Origin: Bordetella sp.
GTDB lineage: Bacteria > Pseudomonadota > Gammaproteobacteria > Burkholderiales > Burkholderiaceae_B
Length of the DNA: 64,000 nt
Assembly: GCA_022818765.1 (NCBI GenBank)
Contig: CP063810.1
Coordinates: 389,533-453,532 of the forward strand
Direction of reading: 5' to 3'
A program made the position numbers and the translations under genes. The stretch's first letter is position 1; the number at the start of each line of letters is the position of its first letter. This document shows, in pieces, positions 31,268-40,724 of the stretch. Under the pieces are notes generated by a model. It was not told the origin of the DNA and made no database searches. It saw nothing but the letters and a program-made list of their open reading frames with translations.

Positions 31268-32404
31268 ATGTTAGTCGATATTTTTTGCCGAGTATTAAAT
31301 AATTATGGAGATATTGGATTTTGTTGGCGATTATCTCAACAACTTCTTTTAAATAATCAGATATGGAAAATCAGAATCTGGGTTGATAATTTGGTTAGTT
31401 TTTCAAAGATTCAACCAGAAGTAAATATTAAAAAATATTATCAAACAGCAATGGATATTGAAATTATATGGTGGAACAAAAACAATCCATATATAAAAAA
31501 TATTCTTCCTGGAGATATTATAATTGAAACCTTTCAATGCAATCCTCCAAAATCTTTTATCGAAGCTATGCGTAATAAAAGATTAATTTGGATTCATATT
31601 GAATATCTAACAGCTGAACCCTGGATTGATAAGTACCACGGATTAACATCTTTAAATTCTTATGGGTTTAAGAAAATTTTTTTCTTTCCTGGATTTTCAA
31701 AATCAAGTGGTGGTTTAATAAGAGAAGATTTCTTATCTCAAAGAAGAGATGAGTTACAAAATTCTTGGCCAATGCAGGAAGAATTTTTAAAAAATCTAGG
31801 AATACGGAATTCTATAATTGAGAATAGACGTTCTGGAACATTTCTTTGTACTTTATTTTGTTATCCTAAAGCTCCTGTAAATGAATTAATTAATATATTA
31901 GAAAAAAAACAAACCCCTACAATTCTTTTAATTCCAAAAGGAGTAGTTCCTAATATTGAAAATAAATGCTTACCATCTAACAAAGTCAAGATTATTAGAA
32001 TTCCTTTTGTTTCACAATCTGATTTTGATCGTGTTTTATGGTGTTCAGATCTTAATTTTGTTCGAGGAGAAGATTCTTTAATACGTGCTATATGGGCAGC
32101 AAGACCTTTGGTATGGAATATTTATGAACAAAAAGAAAAAATTCATTTTAAAAAATTAGATGCTTGGTTAAATAAGTATCCTGTTCCTTTATCTGTTAAA
32201 AAATTTATTAGAGCTTGGAATAAAAGAGAAATCAAAATTATGCATGATAGTTTGAAAGAATCTCTCTTAATTAATTGGAAAAGATGGTTGAAATCATCAA
32301 AAGATTGGGATAAAAAACTAGCTTCTCAAACTGAGTTATCTCGCAATTTAGAACAATTTTTCTTTAAAAATAAGAATCCTGATAATTTTAATAAATATAA
32401 TTAG
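31268..32404 (+). CDS. earP: EF-P arginine rhamnosyltransferase EarP
   Basis: EarP transfers rhamnose from dTDP-rhamnose to Arg32 of EF-P, activating it for polyproline translation. The 378-residue GT-B protein starts MLVDIFCRVLNNYGDIGFCWRL and ends in the usual linker before efp. The nucleotide-sugar region has LNFVRGEDSLIRAIWAARPLVWNIY, with the conserved RGEDS. In known EarP the N-terminal motif reads (V/I)DN(F/Y)GD; here it is L-N-N-Y-G-D, so the first Asp, thought catalytic, is Asn (residue 11), while Asp15 and the Glu in RGED remain. It lies 40 bases upstream of efp, its substrate gene. Confidence 0.93.
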   Translation: MLVDIFCRVLNNYGDIGFCWRLSQQLLLNNQIWKIRIWVDNLVSFSKIQPEVNIKKYYQTAMDIEIIWWNKNNPYIKNILPGDIIIETFQCNPPKSFIEAMRNKRLIWIHIEYLTAEPWIDKYHGLTSLNSYGFKKIFFFPGFSKSSGGLIREDFLSQRRDELQNSWPMQEEFLKNLGIRNSIIENRRSGTFLCTLFCYPKAPVNELINILEKKQTPTILLIPKGVVPNIENKCLPSNKVKIIRIPFVSQSDFDRVLWCSDLNFVRGEDSLIRAIWAARPLVWNIYEQKEKIHFKKLDAWLNKYPVPLSVKKFIRAWNKREIKIMHDSLKESLLINWKRWLKSSKDWDKKLASQTELSRNLEQFFFKNKNPDNFNKYN

Positions 32405-32444
32405 AAGATCATTTAAATAATTGAAGATTTATGGAATCATTTTC

Positions 32445-33008
32445 ATGAAAACAGCTCAAGAATTGCGTTTTGGAAATATAATATTAATTAATAAAGAACC
32501 TTTGGTTGTGCAACGTACTGAGTATAATAAATCTGGTCGAAATTCAGCTGTTGTTAAATTAAAATTTAAAAATTTATTTACAAATTCTGCCAGTGAGTTT
32601 GTATTTAAAGCAGATGAAAAATTTGAGGTAATTAATCTAGAATATAAAAAATGCATTTATTCTTATTTATCTGGATCTATATATGTCTTTATGGATGAAG
32701 AATATAATCAACATGAAATTCTATCAAATAATATTGATTCTAATACTCTGAATTATTTGCAGGAAGGTATGCATGTTGATCTGGTTTTATACAACGAATT
32801 CCCAATTTCCATTCAATTACCAAACACTGTTATTCGAGAGATCATTTATACTGAACCTGCTATTCGGGGAGATACTTCGAACAAAGTTTTAAAATCAGCA
32901 AAAATTAGCGAAAATTTAGAAATTAATGTTCCATTATTTTGTGAGATTGGTGATAAAATTGAAGTAGATACACGAACAAATGAATACAAAAATCGTATAT
33001 CTGATTAA
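32445..33008 (+). CDS. efp: Translation elongation factor P
   Basis: EF-P enters the ribosomal E site and rescues polyproline stalls. The start at 32445 ([19 protein letters not shown]) is preferred to the upstream ATG at 32421 because it places the modification loop correctly: R32 in [13 protein letters not shown] is the arginine rhamnosylated by EarP. Three beta-barrel domains are present. The middle part shows [19 protein letters not shown], and the C-terminal domain has [24 protein letters not shown]. The length of 187 residues is normal. The gene is co-oriented with earP, 40 bases downstream. Confidence 0.96.
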   Translation: MKTAQELRFGNIILINKEPLVVQRTEYNKSGRNSAVVKLKFKNLFTNSASEFVFKADEKFEVINLEYKKCIYSYLSGSIYVFMDEEYNQHEILSNNIDSNTLNYLQEGMHVDLVLYNEFPISIQLPNTVIREIIYTEPAIRGDTSNKVLKSAKISENLEINVPLFCEIGDKIEVDTRTNEYKNRISD

Positions 33009-33080
33009 AATTTTTAAAATAAATTTATAGTAGAGCTCTATTATCTAATAATTTTGTAAATTTGCTTTTTTCTATTATAT

Positions 33081-33101
33081 AACATACTGTGCTAGTATGT
33101 T
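33081..33101 (+). terminator. Small hairpin between efp and the DUF1178 gene
   Basis: AACATACT (33081-33088) and AGTATGTT (33094-33101) form a perfect 8-base stem with a 5-base loop, followed only by TTA. It sits in the 124-base gap after efp. It could be a weak terminator for earP-efp or part of the promoter of the next gene. The T-tail is poor, so the call is tentative. Confidence 0.35.
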
Positions 33102-33132
33102 TACTTTCACTTACAAGATTCTTTTATTCCTT

Positions 33133-33609
33133 ATGTCAATTAAAGTTTTTAACCTTCAATGTGAAAACGGTCATATATTTGAAGGATGGTTTGGTTCTCA
33201 TGAAGATTATGAGCATCAACGTACAGATGGGCTTTTGAGCTGTCCAATTTGTGAGTCAATCATCATTAGTAAAATTTTATCTGCACCTTATTTAAAGGTA
33301 ACAAATCATAGTAAGGATCCTAAAAAGATCAATGATTCTAATTCAGAAAAAAATCCTGCAGTTGAATCCTCAGAAAATAAGCTTGTAAATCTACAAGCAG
33401 CTATGTTACGACATATGCGTGAATTTATAAAAAAAACAGAAAATGTTGGACTACGTTTTGCAGAAGAAGCAAGACTCATACATCAAGGCGAATCACCTGA
33501 ACGTCCTATTAGAGGTTCTATTACATCAGAAGAAAGAAAATCTTTAAGTGAAGATGGCATAGAGGTCTTGATAATTCCAAATTTTTTAGATGATAAATCA
33601 ATTCATTAA
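33133..33609 (+). CDS. DUF1178 family protein
   Basis: A small protein of unknown function found widely in proteobacteria. The ATG at 33133 gives 158 residues beginning MSIKVFNLQCENGHIFEGWFGS; the upstream in-frame ATG at 33097 adds a segment not usual for the family. A zinc-ribbon-like pair is visible: C-x3-H in LQCENGH and C-x2-C in LLSCPICES. The middle is a polar linker, and the C-terminal region has the family block VGLRFAEEARLIHQGESPERPIRG and TSEERKSLSEDGIEVLIIP. It converges with thrC 27 bases away. Confidence 0.88.
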   Translation: MSIKVFNLQCENGHIFEGWFGSHEDYEHQRTDGLLSCPICESIIISKILSAPYLKVTNHSKDPKKINDSNSEKNPAVESSENKLVNLQAAMLRHMREFIKKTENVGLRFAEEARLIHQGESPERPIRGSITSEERKSLSEDGIEVLIIPNFLDDKSIH

Positions 33610-33635
33610 ATAGATTCTGAACTAGCTATTGAAAT

Positions 33636-35054
33636 TCATGTAATAGCATGTACTTCAAAGTATTCTCTTATTTCTTTTGCATTACAATTCATTATTGTAA
33701 ACTTTTGAGGTAATTGTTCTATATTCTTTAAATAAGAAGGGATAGGTGGCGTTTTGCCTAACGCTTCTTTAACAGTTTCAGAAAATTTAACAGGTGAAGC
33801 TGTTTCTAGCACTAACATTGGAATTCCAGGTTCTGAAAATTTTGTCGCAACTTTAACTCCATCAGCAGTATGAGGATCGATAAAAATTTCCAAAGTTTTA
33901 TAAATCCATTTAATGGTTTCAATTCGGTCTTGATGTGTACTACTTCCAGAAACAAATCCGTATTCTTTTTCAAATAAAGGTTGAAAATGAGATAAATCAA
34001 AAAATCCATTCTCTGCTAAATCTAACCATAACTTTTTTACTTGTTCAGGATCTTGTTCTACCAACTGAAAGATAAAACGTTCTAAATTGGAAGCATGTGA
34101 AATATCCATAGATGGACTTGATGTTATATAAGTCAATGCAGGTTTTCTAGGTCGATAAATACCTGTTTTAAAAAATTCTTCTAAAACATTATTTTCATTT
34201 GTAGCTAAAACGAGTCTATGAATCGGTAATCCCATACAGCGTGCTATATGACCAGCAAGAATATTTCCAAAATTTCCAGATGGAACGGTAAATGATACTT
34301 TTTTGTTTGTATCATTTGAATTAGTAGCCCTTAGCCATCCGTAAAAGTAATAAACTATTTGAGCAGCTATGCGAATCCAATTTATTGAATTTATTAAACC
34401 TAAACGATATGTTTGTTTAAATTTTAAATTAGATGATAAGAATTTAACAATATCCTGCAATTCGTCAAAATTTCCATATACAGCAATATTATGAATATTT
34501 TGGTCTTTTAACGAATACATTTGTGATCGTTGAAATAAACTCATTCGACCATATGGGGATAACATGAAAACAGAAATATTTTTTTTATTTCTTAATGCAT
34601 ATTCAGCAGCAGATCCAGTATCTCCAGATGTAGCACCAATAATATTTAATTTTAAATTCTTATTTATTAAAACATATTCAAATGCATTTCCAAGAAACTG
34701 CATAGCTATATCTTTAAAAGCGAGAGTTGGTCCTTGTGATAAACCTAACAATGATAGATTATTAAATAACGGCTTCAGAGTTACTATTTCTTTTCCAAAA
34801 TTAAATGCTTCTGAATGATAAGTCTTTGTTATTAAAGATCTAAGATCATTAGAAGAAATTTCATTTGAAAAAATCGATAATATTTCAAACGCTAAATCTT
34901 CATAAGAAAGCTCTCTCCATTCTTCCAATTTTTGGATACCAATTTTTGGTAATGATTCTGGAATAATTAATCCACCATCAGCAACTAAACCTTCGAGCAA
35001 AATATCTGAAAAACCTTGGCACACCTCTTTTCCACGAGTAGAAATATACTTCAT
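33636..35054 (-). CDS. thrC: Threonine synthase
   Basis: PLP enzyme converting O-phosphohomoserine to threonine. The 472-residue protein has the N-terminal YISTRGKEVCQGFSDILLEG, the PLP-lysine segment GPTLAFKDIAMQFLG, the phosphate-binding IIGATSGDTGSAAEYA, and VPSGNFGNILAGHIA. The start codon overlaps the hom stop by 4 bases, which implies translational coupling in alaC-hom-thrC. homoserine kinase, which makes its substrate, is not in the window. Frame and length are normal. Confidence 0.96.
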   Translation of the reverse strand: MKYISTRGKEVCQGFSDILLEGLVADGGLIIPESLPKIGIQKLEEWRELSYEDLAFEILSIFSNEISSNDLRSLITKTYHSEAFNFGKEIVTLKPLFNNLSLLGLSQGPTLAFKDIAMQFLGNAFEYVLINKNLKLNIIGATSGDTGSAAEYALRNKKNISVFMLSPYGRMSLFQRSQMYSLKDQNIHNIAVYGNFDELQDIVKFLSSNLKFKQTYRLGLINSINWIRIAAQIVYYFYGWLRATNSNDTNKKVSFTVPSGNFGNILAGHIARCMGLPIHRLVLATNENNVLEEFFKTGIYRPRKPALTYITSSPSMDISHASNLERFIFQLVEQDPEQVKKLWLDLAENGFFDLSHFQPLFEKEYGFVSGSSTHQDRIETIKWIYKTLEIFIDPHTADGVKVATKFSEPGIPMLVLETASPVKFSETVKEALGKTPPIPSYLKNIEQLPQKFTIMNCNAKEIREYFEVHAIT

Positions 35055-36349
35055 ACTAAATTCTCCATACGCAAACGTGTTACTTTGGAACGGACGAACC
35101 TCAAAGATTCAATATTTTTGATGGCTAAATTAATATTCTCTTCAATGCTCTTATGGGTTAAGAAAATAATATCTGAACATTTATTAATAGATGGTTCTTG
35201 AAACATTGAATTAATTGAAATTGAACTTGATGCTAAAACAAGAGCTACATCAGCAAGAACACCAGGTAAATCCTCAACACTTAGTCGTAAATAATAAGAA
35301 GTAGAGATTTTTTCAATAGGCAAAATTTTTAAATCAGATAAAGAATTAGATTGAAAACCTAAGTGTGGAATACAATGCAAAGGATTAGCAGAATATAATC
35401 GTACAATATCTACTAAATCAGCAACAACTGATGAAGCTGTAGGTTGTGCACCTGCTCCCTGACCATAATATATGGTAGATCCTACAATATCACCATGAAC
35501 AATTACAGCATTCATAGCTCCTTCCACATTGGATAATAAATGATTAATTGGAATCAAAGCTGGATGAACACGAATTTCAATTCCATTATAAACTCGTTTT
35601 GTAATTGCTAGAAGTTTGATACGATAACCTAATTTTTCTGCGTACAAAATATCTTCTTGAGCTAGATTTGAAATTCCTTCTATATGAACTTTTTCAAATT
35701 GAAGGGGTATTCCAAAAGCTAATGCAGAAAGTAATGTTGCTTTATTAGCAGAGTCAATACCTTCAATATCAAACGTTGGATCCGATTCTGCATAGCCTAA
35801 TCTTTGAGCTTCACATAATACTTCTAAAAAAGGCAAAGTTCGTGAACGCATTTCAGAAAGAATAAAATTAGTAGTACCATTAACAATTCCAGCAAGCCAT
35901 TGAATACGGTTTGCTGTTAAACTTTCTCGCATGGCTTTAATGATAGGAACGCCTCCACATACCGCTGCTTCAAATCCAACGATAACACCGTGTTTAGAAG
36001 CAGCTAAAAATATTTCATTCCCATGTTTAGCAAGCAAATCTTTGTTAGCAGTGACAATATGTTTTCCGTTAGAAATAGCTGCTAACGTTAAATCGAGGGT
36101 ATTCCCTCCTATTAGTTCAACTATAATATCTATTTTTGGATCATTAACTAGCTTGTATGCATCATTTGATATTGGAATTTTATTTCCTATTCGAGAATAT
36201 GCTTTATCAACATTCCTTACTGCAATGTCTGTTATTTCAATATATCGGTTAGTTCTACGATATATCTCATCTATATTTCTTGATAAAACTCTCCATGTTC
36301 CTGTACCTACTACTCCCAAACCAAGGAGACCTACCTTTATTGATTTCAT
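35051..36349 (-). CDS. hom: Homoserine dehydrogenase
   Basis: NAD(P)H-dependent reduction of aspartate semialdehyde to homoserine. The 432-residue protein begins with the Rossmann motif VGLLGLGVVGTGTWRVL. It has TANKDLLAKHG, the substrate site VCGGVPIIKAMRESL, NGTTNFILSEM and the catalytic block GYAESDPTFDIEGIDSANK. GQGAGAQPTASSVVADLV is the cofactor segment. A C-terminal ACT domain (YYLRLSVEDLPGVLADVALVL) suggests feedback control by threonine. It overlaps both alaC and thrC by four bases. It is the standard monofunctional beta-proteobacterial form. Confidence 0.96.
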   Translation of the reverse strand: MKSIKVGLLGLGVVGTGTWRVLSRNIDEIYRRTNRYIEITDIAVRNVDKAYSRIGNKIPISNDAYKLVNDPKIDIIVELIGGNTLDLTLAAISNGKHIVTANKDLLAKHGNEIFLAASKHGVIVGFEAAVCGGVPIIKAMRESLTANRIQWLAGIVNGTTNFILSEMRSRTLPFLEVLCEAQRLGYAESDPTFDIEGIDSANKATLLSALAFGIPLQFEKVHIEGISNLAQEDILYAEKLGYRIKLLAITKRVYNGIEIRVHPALIPINHLLSNVEGAMNAVIVHGDIVGSTIYYGQGAGAQPTASSVVADLVDIVRLYSANPLHCIPHLGFQSNSLSDLKILPIEKISTSYYLRLSVEDLPGVLADVALVLASSSISINSMFQEPSINKCSDIIFLTHKSIEENINLAIKNIESLRFVRSKVTRLRMENLV

Positions 36350-37533
36350 TTAAACCATCCATCCTTGCGAAACATATTTCTAATACCATGTATCGCCTGA
36401 AGAATTCGTTCCTGATTCTCTATAAGAGCAAAGCGAACATAGCTATCACCACATTCTCCAAAACCGATTCCCGGAGATATAGCAACTTTTGCACCAGTTA
36501 AAACATGATTTGAGAATTTTAGGGAACCCATCATCCTATATGGCTCTGGGATTTTTGCCCAGATATACATAGATGCTTTAGGAATATCTACATTCCAACC
36601 AATTTCATTTAAACCTTTTACTAAAACATTTCGTCTAATTTGATATTGTTCAACAATTTCAGACACATAATCTTGAGGTCCTTCTAAGGCTGTAACTGCT
36701 GCCATCTGAATTGGTGTAAACGCACCATAATCATGATAACTCTTAATTTGGGCTAAAGCGCTAACTAGTTCATGATTACCTACCATATACCCAATTCTCC
36801 ATCCGGCCATACTATAACTTTTACTCATCGAAAAGAATTCAACAGCAACATCTTTTGCATTCGGAACTTGCATGATTGATGGAGCTTTATAGCCATCAAA
36901 AGTAATATCAGCATAAGCCAAGTCATGAACCAATAGAATATTATATGTTTTTGCTAAATTTACAATCCGTTCAAAAAATGTCAGATCTACACATTGTGCA
37001 GTTGGGTTACTAGGAAATCCAAGAATGATCATCTTTGGCGGAATAGATAAACTCATAACATTTTTTTTTAATTCATCAAAAAAATCAATTCCAGAACCCA
37101 TAGGAAATGATTTGATATTTGCACCAGCAATTACAGCGCCATAGATATGAATTGGATAACTTGGATTGGGTACTAAAACAGTATCTTCAGGATTCAATGT
37201 AGCTTGCATTAAATGGGCTAAACCTTCTTTAGACCCAATTGTAACAATTGCTTCTGAATTTGGATTTAATTCCACTGAATAACGTCTTTTATACCAATTA
37301 CAAATTGCTTGACGAAGTATTGGAATACCTCTAGTTAATGAATAGCCATGATTTTCAGGTCGAATGGAAGCTTCTATTAACTTGTTAATTATATGTTTAG
37401 GGGGTGATTTATCTGGGTTACCCATAGACATATCTATAATATCTTCACCACGTTGCTGTGCAGCTATTTTTAGTTCTCTAGTTATACTAAACACATAAGG
37501 AGGTAGTTGTTCAATCCGAGAAAATTTTCTCAT
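36346..37533 (-). CDS. alaC: Alanine-forming class I aminotransferase (AlaC-like)
   Basis: PLP-dependent aminotransferase, 395 residues, close to glutamate-pyruvate aminotransferase AlaC. It starts MRKFSRIEQLPPYVFSIT, then DIIDMSMGNPDKSPP, NHGYSLTRGIPILRQAI, and VLVPNPSYPIHIYG. The PLP lysine is in FSMSKSYSMAGWRIGYMVG, and the substrate-carboxylate Arg in GDSYVRFALIEN. It is the promoter-proximal gene of alaC-hom-thrC, an arrangement common in Burkholderiales. Other substrates in the same fold class are possible. The 550 bases upstream hold its promoter but no gene. Confidence 0.88.
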   Translation of the reverse strand: MRKFSRIEQLPPYVFSITRELKIAAQQRGEDIIDMSMGNPDKSPPKHIINKLIEASIRPENHGYSLTRGIPILRQAICNWYKRRYSVELNPNSEAIVTIGSKEGLAHLMQATLNPEDTVLVPNPSYPIHIYGAVIAGANIKSFPMGSGIDFFDELKKNVMSLSIPPKMIILGFPSNPTAQCVDLTFFERIVNLAKTYNILLVHDLAYADITFDGYKAPSIMQVPNAKDVAVEFFSMSKSYSMAGWRIGYMVGNHELVSALAQIKSYHDYGAFTPIQMAAVTALEGPQDYVSEIVEQYQIRRNVLVKGLNEIGWNVDIPKASMYIWAKIPEPYRMMGSLKFSNHVLTGAKVAISPGIGFGECGDSYVRFALIENQERILQAIHGIRNMFRKDGWFK

Positions 37534-38081
37534 AAGGAAGATCCTTAAAAGACCTAATAAAAAAGAATGAAAACTAAATTTTTACCTATTTCATTCCTCA
37601 AATAGCTCTAATTAAATACTAGTTAAAATTCAACATAATTTATGATTAATACCAAAATATAACTTTTCCAATTTTGTATTTCAAATAAGCGGTAAATATT
37701 TGAAATTATATATTGATTTGAAAATGAATAGTCTATGGTAAGAAATAGTTCGCAGTGAAAAAATTCTAAGATTTTCAAAAATCTATGTAATATACTAATA
37801 TCTTATCTATTTTTTAGTGCTAGACTTGGGATTTTCAAAGGATACAGGAACTATGTATAAAATATGAAATTTTATACTAAATTTAACAAAACTTTTTTAG
37901 TTTTTAAAAAAATTCCATATCAACACATATAAATAATACATTACCTACAAAATTTTACTTATAGCAAATAATTTTTCTAAAAATTAATATATCAATGAAT
38001 TTTAACACTGTATATGCAAAATACTAAGAATAGAACCATGATGATTTGGTTTGTATTTAAAAAAATTTTTACAATACAAAA
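37534..38081. other. Divergent intergenic region between alaC and pdxA
   Basis: About 550 bases between divergent genes. No frame resembles a known protein and no tRNA or long hairpin is seen. In related genomes pdxA is part of surA-pdxA-rsmA (ksgA), and neither neighbour is here, so the gap may be where genes were lost. Promoters for both flanking genes should be inside, but I cannot place them with confidence. Confidence 0.5.
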
Positions 38082-39080
38082 ATGCTGAAAAAAAATCTTC
38101 CAATTGGAATTACTATGGGTGATGCAGCTGGTATCGGACCAGAAATTTTAATTCAAACCTACACTCAAGGGTTAATAAATAAATATTCGGTAGTTTATGG
38201 AAATGTTGAAATACTTAGATATGCTGCTAATTTATTAAAATCTAAAATTAGAATTGTATCATTCAATAATATTGATGAGGTCGAATTTCAAGAAGACACA
38301 ATAGGAGTGATAGAATGTGAATCTGTAATGCCTAAGAAATTTTTACCTGGAAAGGTAAATCCATTAATTGGAAAAGCTTCTTTTAATTATGTTAAAGAAG
38401 CTATTATGGATGCATTAAAATGCAGAATTAGAGCTATTGTGACAGCTCCTTTAAATAAGGAATCTATGCATAAAGCTGGAGTTCAATACCCGGGCCATAC
38501 TGAAATATTTGCTAAATATACTAATACAAAAAAATATGCAATGCTTCTATCTAATCGGATGATCCGAGTACTTCTGGTAACTATTCATATTCCATTATCT
38601 AAAGTTGCTGAAACAATAACATTAAATAAAGAATTATCTGCTATAGAAATGGCAAATAATGCCTGTATTCAGCTTGGTATAAAACATCCAAAAGTCGCCA
38701 TAGCAGCATTAAACCCTCATGCAAGTGAAGGAGGTAAGTTTGGTATTGAAGAATCAAAATTCATTTTACCAGCAATTAGGCTTGCTCAAAAAAAAGGAAT
38801 AAATGCAACAGGACCATGGCCATCAGATACAGTTTTCATGAAAGCACATCAAGGTGATTTTGATATTGTTGTTGCTCAATATCACGATCAAGGGTTAATT
38901 CCAATAAAATATCTAGGTTTAAATCATGGGGTAAATATTACTATTGGATTACCTTTTGTTAGAACTAGCGTGGATCACGGTACTGCATTTGATATTGCTT
39001 GGCAGGGAAAAGCTAATCCGGAATCTTTTATTGAAGCTTACAATTTAGCATTATTAATGACTTCAAAAGATTCTTATTGA
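38082..39080 (+). CDS. pdxA: 4-hydroxythreonine-4-phosphate dehydrogenase
   Basis: Oxidises 4-phosphohydroxy-threonine in pyridoxal-phosphate synthesis. The 332-residue protein starts MLKKNLPIGITMGDAAGIGPEI. The metal and substrate sites lie in IVTAPLNKESMHKAGVQYPGHTEIFA, in IAALNPHASEGGKFGIEE, and in VVAQYHDQGLIPIKYLG. It ends in the family-typical VRTSVDHGTAFDIAWQGKANPES. Several PLP enzymes in this window (ThrC, AlaC) would use the product. It has no Shine-Dalgarno that I can see and stands alone on the plus strand, convergent with dnaB. Confidence 0.95.
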   Translation: MLKKNLPIGITMGDAAGIGPEILIQTYTQGLINKYSVVYGNVEILRYAANLLKSKIRIVSFNNIDEVEFQEDTIGVIECESVMPKKFLPGKVNPLIGKASFNYVKEAIMDALKCRIRAIVTAPLNKESMHKAGVQYPGHTEIFAKYTNTKKYAMLLSNRMIRVLLVTIHIPLSKVAETITLNKELSAIEMANNACIQLGIKHPKVAIAALNPHASEGGKFGIEESKFILPAIRLAQKKGINATGPWPSDTVFMKAHQGDFDIVVAQYHDQGLIPIKYLGLNHGVNITIGLPFVRTSVDHGTAFDIAWQGKANPESFIEAYNLALLMTSKDSY

Positions 39081-39096
39081 TTCTAAAGAATTAAAT

Positions 39097-40473
39097 TTAG
39101 TAAGATTCTTTTTCAGCGTAATTTCTAAAGCGTGTAATGAAATCTTGGAATGTCAATCTTATGGTACCTATTGGACCATTTCTTTGTTTTCCAATAATAA
39201 TTTCCGCTGTTCCTTTTACTAAGGAATCTGAATTATATACTTCATCCCGATAAATAAATAAAATCAAATCAGCATCCTGCTCTATAGCACCAGATTCCCT
39301 TAAATCACTCATCACAGGACGTTTATTAACTCTCTGTTCTAAGCTTCTATTTAATTGAGATAGAGCAATTAAAGGACAATTTAACTCTTTAGATAATCCT
39401 TTCAAAGATCTACTAATTTCGGAAATTTCAGTTACTCTGTTTTTTTGATTTCCAGTACCTGACATAAGTTGCATATAATCAACAATAATTAATCCAAGCT
39501 GTCCACACTGCCTGGCTAACCGCCTAGACCTTGCTCTAACTTCAGTTGCATTTAAAGCAGGAGTTTCATCAATATAAATTTGAGCATCTTGCATTAATTG
39601 CACAGCATTAGTAACTTTTGGCCATTCTTCATCAAGTAATTTTCCCGTTCGCATTCGATGTTGATCCAATCCACCAATCGAACCTAACATTCGCATAGCT
39701 AACTGTATAGCTCCCATTTCCATAGAAAAAACAGCTACAGGCAATCCCTGGTTAATTGCTACATATTCTCCAATATTCATAGCGAAAGAAGTTTTTCCCA
39801 TAGATGGACGACCTGCTACAATAACCAAATCTCCAGGTTGTAAACCTGATGTCATTTTATCTAGATCAACAAAACCAGTAGGTACGCCTGTAACATCTGA
39901 ACCACCATCACGATGATATAATTCATCGATACGTTCCACTACTTCTTTTAAGAGTGGACAGATTTCTCTAAATCCTGATGCATTTCGAATCCCCTCCTGA
40001 GCAATTTTAAAAACTTTAGATTCTGCTTCATCAATTATTTGTCTAGCTTCTCTACCTTCGGTATTTAAAGCAGATGCCGATATCTCATCAGAAACACTAA
40101 TAAGTTTGCGCAGCATAGCACATTCACGTACTATTTCCCCATATCTTCTAATATTTGATGCAGATGGAGTATTATGAGCTAAGGAATTTAAATATAACAA
40201 TCCACCAGTTTCATCAGATTTTCCTGATCTAACTAATGATTCATTAACTGTAATTACATCAGCAGGTTGATTTCTCTCAATCAATCTGACAATATGATTC
40301 CAAATTAATCGATGATCATGTCGATAGAAATTTTCCTCAACTAGTATATCTACTATACGATCCCAAGAATTATTATCTAATAATAATCCTCCTAAAACCG
40401 ATTGTTCAGCCTCGATGGAATGAGGAGGAACTCGCAAATATTCAATCGAGGTAGCATTATTATTAAAAGTCAT
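39097..40473 (-). CDS. dnaB: Replicative DNA helicase DnaB
   Basis: Hexameric helicase that unwinds DNA at the replication fork and recruits primase. At 458 residues it has the N-terminal primase-binding domain (VPPHSIEAEQSVLGGLLLDNNSWD), a linker, and a RecA-like motor. That motor carries Walker A GRPSMGKTSFAMNIG, the H1a segment VFSMEMGAIQLAMRML, Walker B LIIVDYMQLM and the arginine-rich SDLRESGAIEQDADLILFIYRDEVY. It follows the rplI operon in the same direction, as in other betaproteobacteria, but a terminator-like hairpin lies between them. Frame intact. Confidence 0.97.
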   Translation of the reverse strand: MTFNNNATSIEYLRVPPHSIEAEQSVLGGLLLDNNSWDRIVDILVEENFYRHDHRLIWNHIVRLIERNQPADVITVNESLVRSGKSDETGGLLYLNSLAHNTPSASNIRRYGEIVRECAMLRKLISVSDEISASALNTEGREARQIIDEAESKVFKIAQEGIRNASGFREICPLLKEVVERIDELYHRDGGSDVTGVPTGFVDLDKMTSGLQPGDLVIVAGRPSMGKTSFAMNIGEYVAINQGLPVAVFSMEMGAIQLAMRMLGSIGGLDQHRMRTGKLLDEEWPKVTNAVQLMQDAQIYIDETPALNATEVRARSRRLARQCGQLGLIIVDYMQLMSGTGNQKNRVTEISEISRSLKGLSKELNCPLIALSQLNRSLEQRVNKRPVMSDLRESGAIEQDADLILFIYRDEVYNSDSLVKGTAEIIIGKQRNGPIGTIRLTFQDFITRFRNYAEKESY

Positions 40474-40640
40474 TAATAACTCTATAAAAATCTACACGTT
40501 ATTATGTTAAATACAGAAAATTTTTAGAATGAAAATATATCAATTACAAACTTCATCAAGTAATGAATTAGCAAAGAGGTAATATTACCTTATCCTAATT
40601 TGTTCAAAATCCAGGTAAAAAATAGGAGGTATTCTGTCTA

Positions 40641-40679
40641 AAAATGGATCACTTAATCTTTTTTTGATATTAAGTGATC
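40641..40679 (-). terminator. Intrinsic terminator downstream of rplI
   Basis: GATCACTTAAT (40647-40657) and ATTAAGTGATC (40669-40679) are perfect 11-base inverted repeats with an 11-base loop. On the minus strand the stem is followed by CATTTTTAG, a T-run. It lies about 45 bases after the rplI stop and before dnaB, so it would end the rpsF-priB-rpsR-rplI transcript and leave dnaB with its own promoter. Confidence 0.65.
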
Positions 40680-40724
40680 TTAAAAAATCGTGATGTATAT
40701 AAAATAATAATGAAAAATCAATGA

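Noticed and set aside
35931-36501. Plus-strand ORFs opposite hom and alaC
   Set aside because: Antisense shadows of two intact enzymes with overlapping coding ends.
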